This document shows, in pieces, positions 17,036 through 23,206 of a DNA stretch of 64,000 bases (its first letter is position 1; each line of letters opens with the position of its first letter). The notes under the pieces were generated by a model, which saw only the letters and a list, made by a program, of their open reading frames with translations, did not search any database and had not been told where the DNA came from. This DNA is from JBAZTO01 sp041661865 (GTDB taxonomy: Bacteria; Planctomycetota; Phycisphaerae; SM23-33): NCBI GenBank assembly GCA_041661865.1, contig JBAZTO010000008.1, positions 1-64,000 on the forward strand. The letters are read 5' to 3'. A program made the translations under genes and the position numbers.

Positions 17036-17075
17036 AAAACAAAAAGCCCCGCGACCTTCTTCAGATCGCAGGGCT
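17036..17075 (-). terminator. Attenuator terminator of leuA
   Basis: On the minus strand AGCCCTGCGATC pairs with GGTCGCGGGGCT (12 bp, two G-U pairs) around TGAAGAA, followed by TTTTTGTTTT. It lies 27 bases after the leader-peptide stop codon and upstream of leuA, where a conditional terminator would sit. Confidence 0.9.
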
Positions 17076-17100
17076 CGGTTTTTCCGAAAGTCCGCGATCC
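17063..17100 (-). promoter_or_regulatory. Antiterminator of the leu attenuator
   Basis: GGATCGCGG (17092-17100), immediately after the leader stop codon, can pair over nine bases with CTGCGATCT (17063-17071), the 5' arm of the terminator. The structures exclude each other. A ribosome stalled at the Leu codons would leave GGATCGCGG free and allow read-through; one at the stop codon would cover it and allow termination. Confidence 0.8.
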
Positions 17101-17101
17101 G

Positions 17102-17161
17102 TCAGCGCAGCAAAAGCCCCAGCAACAGGTCCAGGCTCAGGCTGTCTGCGTGACGAATCAT
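17102..17161 (-). CDS. Leucine leader peptide
   Basis: A 19-residue frame, MIRHADSLSLDLLLGLLLR, with eight leucines in the last twelve residues (codons CTG, TTG and CTT), ends in TGA. A GAGG lies five bases before the ATG, and a sigma-70-type promoter lies just upstream. It is followed at once by antiterminator and terminator sequences. This is the layout of leuL-type leaders: when charged leucyl-tRNA is scarce, the ribosome pauses on the Leu run and transcription continues into leuA. It is too short for ordinary gene calling. Confidence 0.88.
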   Translation of the reverse strand: MIRHADSLSLDLLLGLLLR

Positions 17162-17179
17162 GTCAACCTCAATGCACTT

Positions 17180-17207
17180 ATTATCGCGGCGTCAGGCGAA
17201 AAGTCAA
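17180..17207 (-). promoter_or_regulatory. Promoter of the leu leader and leuA
   Basis: On the minus strand TTGACT (17202-17207) and GATAAT (17180-17185) are 16 bases apart, each matching the sigma-70 consensus at five of six positions. Transcription should begin near 17173, about twelve bases before the leader ATG. Confidence 0.8.
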
Positions 17208-17266
17208 GCGAGATTCTTGCATGCTTTAGCAAAGAAGTTTCCGGACCGCGATCCCGCGAACTCTAT

Positions 17267-17333
17267 CGCGCGGCGGAGTTCCTACTCCGCCGCGTGGAAG
17301 GAAGCATGGTGGCGGGCTGGGAACCCCGCCACC
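17267..17333. repeat. Two-hairpin repeat module, inverted copy
   Basis: A CGCGCGGCGGAGTT hairpin (17267-17294) and a GGTGGCGGGCTGG hairpin (17308-17333) match the modules at 629-703 and 59055-59133 in reverse order and orientation. They lie between the second YkgJ-type gene and the leu promoter. Confidence 0.7.
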
Positions 17334-17374
17334 CCAAAGTGAAGCCCCGGACCACGGCTCCGCACGCAGCAGAG

Positions 17375-17869
17375 CTACATGCTTTGCCCAAGCTCGGCCA
17401 ACGCGCCGGTCATCTCGATGTAGGCGTAAGGCAGGCCAAGGCGGTCGTGCAGGACGCGAATCTGCGTATGGAAGCGCTCGTAGGTTTCTTCGCACCACCC
17501 TCTGGCCGGCGGATTACAGAAGTGTACGCGACAGCCCAAGGCCCGGCCTTCGCGCGCGGCGCACCGCGCGCCGACCTGGTACGGACAGCGGCCTGCCTCC
17601 GCCCGCGCGCCGGAGGGCAACGGCTGGCCGGCAAGCAGGGCAAGCTCGCCGATGGAAACATACAGCTTGTGCCCTGCCCGCTCGAATCGGCAACACTCGC
17701 CGCAACCTCGGCAAGAGGGGCTCGCCTCGGCAACGGCGGCATCGACCGATGCGTAGATCGCTCTGAGTTGGCCGAGGAATCGTTCGTCGCTCCGGCAACG
17801 GGCGACCTGCTCAGACAGCGTCGGCGGGTTGTCATTCCCTGGTGGCATCGCGTCGAGCCTGAATTTCAT
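17375..17869 (-). CDS. YkgJ-family cysteine-cluster protein (second)
   Basis: A 164-residue protein with the CxxCxxCC cluster (CRGCGECC) and further Cys residues (RCPYQ, RCAA, GCRVHFCNP) of the YkgJ/zinc- or iron-chelating family (UPF0153). Such proteins are thought to bind a metal or an Fe-S cluster; the function is unknown. The start at 17869 (MKFRLDAM) overlaps the end of the preceding paralogue by 38 bases; ATG 17848 is an alternative. The RBS is weak, as expected for coupled translation. Confidence 0.75.
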   Translation of the reverse strand: MKFRLDAMPPGNDNPPTLSEQVARCRSDERFLGQLRAIYASVDAAVAEASPSCRGCGECCRFERAGHKLYVSIGELALLAGQPLPSGARAEAGRCPYQVGARCAAREGRALGCRVHFCNPPARGWCEETYERFHTQIRVLHDRLGLPYAYIEMTGALAELGQSM

Positions 17870-18272
17870 CGGCCGAGTGATTCTGTCCGCGATTGATGCC
17901 GCGGCAGCGTTGGCCTGCCTCGGCCCAGGCGTCGGGGTGCGAGAGGTTGCTCGCCCAGAACGGCCAGGTGCGGCACTGCACCGGCCGAACGGGGTAGATG
18001 CGGCAACTCCTGCCCGCCGGGCCGGTTTCGAGGAACACGCAGTCGTTATTGTCGGCCCGTTCCCGCAGGCTGTGACGGATCCCGACTCGCCGCACATGGT
18101 CGCGCCGCATCAGATCCTCGGGAATCTTGAGGAACTCGGCGATGGCGGCGATGTCGGCCTTGGTGACCCAGACATAGCCTTCCGCCGGCCCGGCGCAGCA
18201 ACCGCCGCAGCCGGAACACTCGAAGCTCAGCCCCGCCGCATACCAGGGGCCCTTGTCACCGGAAACTATCAT
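17832..18272 (-). CDS. YkgJ-family cysteine-cluster protein (first)
   Basis: A 146-residue protein with the CxxCxxCC motif (CSGCGGCC) and the downstream CRIYPVRPVQCRTWPFW segment that marks classic YkgJ/UPF0153 proteins, presumed metal- or cluster-binding. The biochemical role is not established. The start at 18272 (MIVSGDKGPW) is placed shortly before the Cys motif; no strong RBS is seen. It is upstream of and overlaps a second, more divergent paralogue, suggesting tandem duplication and perhaps a shared complex. It is divergent from nrdR. Confidence 0.8.
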   Translation of the reverse strand: MIVSGDKGPWYAAGLSFECSGCGGCCAGPAEGYVWVTKADIAAIAEFLKIPEDLMRRDHVRRVGIRHSLRERADNNDCVFLETGPAGRSCRIYPVRPVQCRTWPFWASNLSHPDAWAEAGQRCRGINRGQNHSADEIQARRDATRE

Positions 18273-18404
18273 GCCCGGAGTATAGCCGATGGGCCATCTC
18301 CGGGGGTAGAGGTTAGGTGAAAGGTTGGCTCCGCCTGTCCCGGCCACGGCCCCCTGCGAACCGAACAGGCCGGAGAGAAACCGAAAATTGCTGCGTTTCC
18401 CACA

Positions 18405-18433
18405 TTGACGCCCAATATATAGGCGACTATACT
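18405..18433 (+). promoter_or_regulatory. nrdR promoter containing an NrdR-box core
   Basis: TTGACG (18405-18410) and TATACT (18428-18433) are separated by exactly 17 bases, a strong sigma-70-type promoter. The spacer contains CAATATATAG (18413-18422), which fits the NrdR-box core CWATATATWG. A repressor bound there would block polymerase, so nrdR may be autoregulated. A second clear box was not found; CTATACTTAG at 18427-18436 is only a poor match. Confidence 0.65.
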
Positions 18434-18480
18434 TAGCCAGGGCCTACATATGGTTGTTGTTGATGGGCCTTAGGATCGCT

Positions 18481-18993
18481 ATGCAATGCCCTTTCTGCGG
18501 ACAGGATAACGACAAGGTCGTCGACTCGCGCAGCAGCGAAGGCGGTAAGACCGTCCGTCGCCGGCGGCAGTGCATCGCCTGTCATCGTCGGTTTACCACT
18601 TACGAGCGGGCCGAGGAGGCGTTGCGCCTGACGGTCATCAAGAAAGATGGCTCGCGCGTCCCCTACGAGCGGCAGAAAGTCATCAGCGGGCTTCAGAAGG
18701 CCTGCTACAAGCGCCCCGTCAGCGACGAGCAGATTCGCCAGGTCGTCGACGCCAGCGAGGAGGACATCTTCCGCAATTTCGACCGCGACGTGCCCTCCAG
18801 CTTCATCGGCGACGCGGTCGCCTCGCACCTGCGCGAGCTGGACAAGATCGCCTACGTGCGATTTGCCAGCGTCTACCAGAACTTTACCAATCTCGGCGAG
18901 TTGATCGACGAGGCCAAGCAGGCCCAGGAGATGCCGCTGCCGGGCAAGAAGCAGAAAGCTCTGTTCGAGCCGCCCAAGCCGGAGGACACCTAG
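18481..18993 (+). CDS. nrdR: Transcriptional repressor NrdR
   Basis: ATP/dATP-sensing repressor of ribonucleotide reductase genes. The 170-residue protein has the N-terminal zinc ribbon (MQCPFC...CIACHRRFTTYER) followed by an ATP-cone (VIKKDGSRVPYERQKVISGLQKAC). It is slightly longer than the usual 150 residues because of a Lys/Pro-rich tail. ATG at 18481 is chosen because the zinc ribbon starts there and AGGA lies seven bases upstream. No nrd structural gene is in the window. It is followed after 49 bp by a second ATP-cone protein. Confidence 0.95.
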   Translation: MQCPFCGQDNDKVVDSRSSEGGKTVRRRRQCIACHRRFTTYERAEEALRLTVIKKDGSRVPYERQKVISGLQKACYKRPVSDEQIRQVVDASEEDIFRNFDRDVPSSFIGDAVASHLRELDKIAYVRFASVYQNFTNLGELIDEAKQAQEMPLPGKKQKALFEPPKPEDT

Positions 18994-19042
18994 CGGCGTC
19001 GCGTGCCGCCCGGCTGGGCCTGCACCCAAAAGGGGAAACCCA

Positions 19043-19606
19043 TTGAAGCGATCAAGGATGATCCAGGTAATCAAGCGGGACGGAACCCGGGAGTTGTTCG
19101 ACCCGGCCAAGCTCGCTGCCGCCATCTGGTTGGCCATGAACCAGACCTGCTGCCACTTCACTGACGCTTGTCACCTGGCCGCCGCCATTGGTATATTCCT
19201 GCGCAGGCGGCGTCGCCGGCTCGTCAGCAGTGCCGCGATCTTCGAGATGGTCGTGCGCATCCTGCGGAAGACGCACCTGGAAGCGGTGGCTGAGCAACTG
19301 GAGGCCCACCGCCTGGCCCGTACCTATCGCCGGCACAAGCTGCAGGTCCGCCACGACGGCGAGCAAGTGACGATGTGGGACAAAAGCTGGCTGAGCGAAC
19401 TGGCCAGCCGCAGTTGGCATCTCTTGCCGGTCACCGGGCGTATTATTGCCGGGCGCATCGAGGAACGCTTGATCCAGGGAAGCGCCGAAACCGTATCACG
19501 ACAGGAGATTGTGGAAATGTTGAACGAGGAAGTGGCCAGTTTCGGCCTGGCCGAGGCCGTGCCGGTGCCCCAGGCGGCGCCGCATTGCCCGCAGGAGTTG
19601 TCATGA
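19043..19606 (+). CDS. ATP-cone domain protein coupled to topoisomerase VI A-like gene
   Basis: A 187-residue protein. Residues 6-93 are an ATP-cone nucleotide-binding domain (MIQVIKRDGTRELFDPAKL, then helices ending EQLEAHRLAR), as in NrdR and class I/III ribonucleotide reductases. The C-terminal half (from about residue 110, DKSWLSELASRSWHLL) is unassigned. TTG at 19043 has AGGGG eight bases upstream; ATG at 19058 is an alternative. Its stop overlaps the start of the topoisomerase VI A-like gene by four bases (ATGA), so the products are probably made together and may interact. A role as nucleotide sensor for the neighbour is inference. Confidence 0.75.
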   Translation: MKRSRMIQVIKRDGTRELFDPAKLAAAIWLAMNQTCCHFTDACHLAAAIGIFLRRRRRRLVSSAAIFEMVVRILRKTHLEAVAEQLEAHRLARTYRRHKLQVRHDGEQVTMWDKSWLSELASRSWHLLPVTGRIIAGRIEERLIQGSAETVSRQEIVEMLNEEVASFGLAEAVPVPQAAPHCPQELS

Positions 19607-20697
19607 CGCACCGATCCGCCGATGTGCCCGGCAAGATTGCCGAACAGGCGCGGGATGTTGCCACCCGCATCACCCGCCGACAAAAGCCGCAGATGAAGCT
19701 TCCCATCCGCGCGCTGAACAACGTCAAGTACCATCCCCGCAGCGGCTATTTCCAGCTGAGCGGCAAGAACAAGGTCCGCACGCTGAGCGTCGGGACGGTC
19801 AAGACCTTCGCCCAGACCCTCAAGATGCTGGCCATGAGCCTCGAACTCATCGGCAGCGGGCGCCACTCCACCAAGCGAGAGGCCTACTACCAGGCCTACA
19901 ACTGGGTCCAGGCCGCCTTCGCGGCCCAGGAAGAATCCGACGCGGTCATGGACGACGTGGAGGCGATGCTGGCGGTCAACCGCGAGCAACTTCACTTCCG
20001 CGCCGACGAGCACGGCGGCGAGGTGGCCGGCGAGCTGATCGTGCTGGACAAGGACCGCCGCAGCGGCAAGCCTATCGAGATCGACTGCGCCCGGTTCGGC
20101 AGCGGCGCCTACAGCGTGCCGACGGTCGTGGAGGACCTGGGCTTCCGCACCAAGGCCAGGTTCATCCTGGCCGCCGAGACCAAGGGCATGTTCGAGCGCC
20201 TGGTGGAGGAAGACTTCCACCGCGAGCACCACTGCATCCTGGTCTCGATGGGCGGGGTGCCCAGCCGGGCCTGCCGGCGGTTTGTCCGCCGATTGGCCGA
20301 CGAACACCGCCTGCCGGTTTACGTCTTCACCGACGGCGATCCTTACGGCTATTTTAACATCTACCGCACGCTGAAGGTCGGCTCGGGCAACGCCGCCCAC
20401 CTCAACGAGTTTTTCTGCGTGCCCCAGGCGCGCTTCCTGGGCGTCACGCCCGATGATATCATCGAGTACAAGCTGCCGACGCACCCGCTGAAGGACGTGG
20501 ACCGCAAGCGGGCCCATGACGCGATGAAGAACGACCCGTTCATCCGCCACCACAAGCCCTGGCAGGCGGCGGTGAAGAAGATGCTGGACATGGGCGTCCG
20601 CGTCGAGCAGCAGGCCTTGGCCAAGCACGGCCTGGAGTTCGTGGCCCGCGAGTACCTGCCGCGGAAGCTCAAACAGATCGACAGTTTTCTCCCATAG
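19603..20697 (+). CDS. Topoisomerase VI subunit A / Spo11-like protein
   Basis: A 364-residue homologue of the DNA-cleaving subunit of type IIB topoisomerases. The winged-helix CAP region has STKREAYY, with Tyr96 aligning to the catalytic tyrosine (Tyr95 adjacent). The Toprim domain has Glu192 (AAETKGMFERL) and the metal-binding DGDPYG (Asp244, Asp246). The length is that of full TopoVI A. No B subunit (GHKL ATPase) gene lies in the window, so it either works with a distant B subunit or is a stand-alone Mini-A-type protein. It is coupled to an ATP-cone gene behind nrdR. Topo VI is mainly archaeal and eukaryotic, so this is an uncommon bacterial gene. Confidence 0.88.
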   Translation: MTHRSADVPGKIAEQARDVATRITRRQKPQMKLPIRALNNVKYHPRSGYFQLSGKNKVRTLSVGTVKTFAQTLKMLAMSLELIGSGRHSTKREAYYQAYNWVQAAFAAQEESDAVMDDVEAMLAVNREQLHFRADEHGGEVAGELIVLDKDRRSGKPIEIDCARFGSGAYSVPTVVEDLGFRTKARFILAAETKGMFERLVEEDFHREHHCILVSMGGVPSRACRRFVRRLADEHRLPVYVFTDGDPYGYFNIYRTLKVGSGNAAHLNEFFCVPQARFLGVTPDDIIEYKLPTHPLKDVDRKRAHDAMKNDPFIRHHKPWQAAVKKMLDMGVRVEQQALAKHGLEFVAREYLPRKLKQIDSFLP

Positions 20698-20727
20698 GAA
20701 GCCCAGGAACGCACGTCGGAAAAGACA

Positions 20728-23133
20728 ATGGCAAAACAAAACAATACGCTGCCGGCCGCAACACTGCAGGCCCCCGCCTCCAACAACATGCCGTGGTGGG
20801 CCCTCGCCATTTGCGGCCTGGTGGGAATCCTCTGCGTCGTGAACATCTGGTCAACCCCCCGACCCATCGGCGACCTCTTCGTCGGCTATGCCGTCGGGCG
20901 CGACGTGATGGACGGCAAGGTGCTCCCGCACCCCAAACCCGACGACTGGGCCTTTACCACCGAGGGCAGGATCAGCTTCAACCAGAACTGGCTGACCCAG
21001 TTCACGCACTACCAGGCCTTCATGCACTTCGGCGAGAACGGAATTTTGGCCCTCAAGGCCGCCCTTCTGGCGATCGCCTTTACGTCCATCGTCCTGGCCG
21101 CCCGGGAGCGAGGCGTCGGCTGGGCCGTGGCGCTGGTAGTGGCCGGAGGCGTCATAACGGCCACACGCAGCTATACCGACATGCGGCCCAACCTTACCAC
21201 GCTGACCCTGGCGCCACTGATGTTGTGGATGCTCTTCAAGACTCGCAAGAGCGTCCACTGGATCTGGCCGGTGATGATCCTCAACGGCCTCTGGGCCAAC
21301 GCACACGGCGGCTTCATCTTCGGCCTGGGCATGACGACCTTCTGGACCCTCTGCCGGTTGGCGGGCGGGATCGTTGGCGAAGGCTGGAAGGGAGCCTGGA
21401 AGAAGTATTGGCCCCTGGTGGCGGGCACGGCCGGCTCGTTCCTGCTGGCGACTTTCGTCAACCCCTACGGGCCGGAGAACCTGACTTTCCCCTTCACGAT
21501 CCAGGCCCCGGCCTGGAAGAAACTCAACGAGTGGCAGCCCCTGCTGCCCAACCACCAGGTATTCTTCGGTACGGCATGGGAGTTCCTGGTGATCATCGGG
21601 CTGCTGCTGACCCTGCTGATGCTCCGCGGTTCAACCTGGCAACTGATCGTCATGATCGTGGGGCTGCTCTCGGTCACGGGTTTTCTGGTGCATAACGGAA
21701 CCATACCTGAAACGCAGGCCCAGGTCAGCGGCAATCCGATCCATATGGCCGACCGGTTCTTGCTGTTTGCGGGCCTGACCACCGTGGTCGTGGTGCTGCT
21801 GCGCCTGCTGCATGTCCCGCCGCCGGCCTCGCGGGCCCCGGCCCGTCCCGACATTGAATCGGCCACCCTGACGCTCTTCGACCTGGGCCTGATGGCGGTG
21901 CTGGTTTACATGACCATCACGGCCCGGCGCATCGTGCCGCTGTCGGTGATTCTGCTGGGGCCGCTGCTGGCCATGCAGGTGCAATGGGTGCTTCGGCAGG
22001 CGAGCCTCCGATGGCTCGTCGTGCTCACCGTGACGGCCGTGGTGGTGGTGCAATCGTGGTATTTCTACTCTTTGCACTGGTACGTCATCGCACTGGAGAT
22101 AGTCCTGGGGCTGGCATGTGCCCTTCTGGTGCAGCGTCAGCTCCGCCACAAGGATCTTCAGTGGCTGGTGCTGGTTCCCGCGCTGGCCCTGGCGGTTCCC
22201 GTAGCCCAGGAAGCCTATATGCACTTCCTGCTCTACCGGCCGGAGAATCCCCTGGTTCCACCCAACCAGTCCGTTTACACCCGCATGTCGGGCGTGTCGA
22301 TCCAGCCGGTCGGGGCGGCACAATTTCTAGCCGACAATCACATCAGCGGGCGAGCTCTCAACGAATGGCGATGGGAAGGCTACCTGCATTGGATATGCCC
22401 CGACGTCAAGGTGTTCCTGGGCGGACGGGCCCACCAGGTCTATGATGCCAACCGGATGGACGCCCTGCAAACCCAGATCTTCGGCGGCTCCAAACCCCTG
22501 CCCCTGCTGGCCAAGCTGGGAATCAACCTGGTGATCCAGCCCTGGATCAACCCGGCCAATGCCGAGCTCCCCAAGTTGGTGGTCGATGCGCCCTCTTCGC
22601 CCTGGGTCTTTATCTACTCCGATGCGTCCGAGTGGATAGCCGCCGACGCCAACGATCCCCAGATGAAGGAGGTCATCCGCAAGGCCCTCGCGGGTGAACT
22701 GAAGTACCCGACACCCTACGCCGCCTGCCTCAGCCGGGCCATGGCGATGTCCAAGGCCGGATCGGGCTATAGTTTCCAGCAGGTGATAGAAGCCTTCATG
22801 GCCGCGGCCGAGGCCCGGCCGACGGAATACGTCTACCAGCAGATCGCCCAAGGCTTCCAGCGGGCCAATAACCTGCCTGGCCTGCGGGCTTACTTCACGC
22901 AGCAGTTCGACCGGCTCAGCCGGATGGATACTGCCCACGGCGGCGGAGGCGAAATACTGAGGTCACGCGCGCTGATCGCTTACATGCTCAAGCAGGTCTG
23001 CAACATGATGGGGGATCCACAGCAAGCGGCTCGCTGGCAGGAGGCCGAGACCGCTGCCCAGACCCAGTACGTGGAGATGGCTCAGCGATGGCTAATGGAT
23101 CCCCTGGCGTATTTCCTGTTGGGATCGAAATAA
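20728..23133 (+). CDS. Large polytopic membrane protein of unknown function
   Basis: An 801-residue protein I do not recognise. The N-terminal 500 residues hold about ten to twelve transmembrane helices (first at about 22-40, WWALAICGLVGILCVVNIW). A long first external loop (residues 44-90) contains PHPKPDDWAF and FNQNWLTQF, an arrangement reminiscent of GT-C glycosyltransferases, which keep acidic residues in this loop. The C-terminal 300 residues are soluble with TPR-like helices near the end. The RBS GGAAAAGA precedes ATG. It lies 30 bp after the topoisomerase VI A-like gene and may share its transcript. A sugar-transfer role is only a guess. Confidence 0.65.
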   Translation: MAKQNNTLPAATLQAPASNNMPWWALAICGLVGILCVVNIWSTPRPIGDLFVGYAVGRDVMDGKVLPHPKPDDWAFTTEGRISFNQNWLTQFTHYQAFMHFGENGILALKAALLAIAFTSIVLAARERGVGWAVALVVAGGVITATRSYTDMRPNLTTLTLAPLMLWMLFKTRKSVHWIWPVMILNGLWANAHGGFIFGLGMTTFWTLCRLAGGIVGEGWKGAWKKYWPLVAGTAGSFLLATFVNPYGPENLTFPFTIQAPAWKKLNEWQPLLPNHQVFFGTAWEFLVIIGLLLTLLMLRGSTWQLIVMIVGLLSVTGFLVHNGTIPETQAQVSGNPIHMADRFLLFAGLTTVVVVLLRLLHVPPPASRAPARPDIESATLTLFDLGLMAVLVYMTITARRIVPLSVILLGPLLAMQVQWVLRQASLRWLVVLTVTAVVVVQSWYFYSLHWYVIALEIVLGLACALLVQRQLRHKDLQWLVLVPALALAVPVAQEAYMHFLLYRPENPLVPPNQSVYTRMSGVSIQPVGAAQFLADNHISGRALNEWRWEGYLHWICPDVKVFLGGRAHQVYDANRMDALQTQIFGGSKPLPLLAKLGINLVIQPWINPANAELPKLVVDAPSSPWVFIYSDASEWIAADANDPQMKEVIRKALAGELKYPTPYAACLSRAMAMSKAGSGYSFQQVIEAFMAAAEARPTEYVYQQIAQGFQRANNLPGLRAYFTQQFDRLSRMDTAHGGGGEILRSRALIAYMLKQVCNMMGDPQQAARWQEAETAAQTQYVEMAQRWLMDPLAYFLLGSK

Positions 23134-23148
23134 CCCGTATCTCGGAAC

Positions 23149-23198
23149 GTAGCATGGGCATCTTGCCCATGAGTATCACGGGCGTCCCGCCCGTGCTG
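23149..23198. repeat. Two-hairpin fragment of the CATGGGCA/CACGGGCG repeat
   Basis: GTAG followed by CATGGGCATCTTGCCCATG, AGTAT and CACGGGCGTCCCGCCCGTG corresponds to one end of the 143-bp element at 46971, without its terminal repeats. It lies between two convergent genes (the membrane protein and polA) and could act as a terminator on both strands. Confidence 0.85.
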
Positions 23199-23206
23199 CT
23201 TGGTAG

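Noticed and set aside
17040..17090. Terminator of the YkgJ-type gene
   Set aside because: It is separated from that gene by the leu promoter and leader peptide, and its 5' arm pairs with the leader region, so it belongs to the leuA attenuator.
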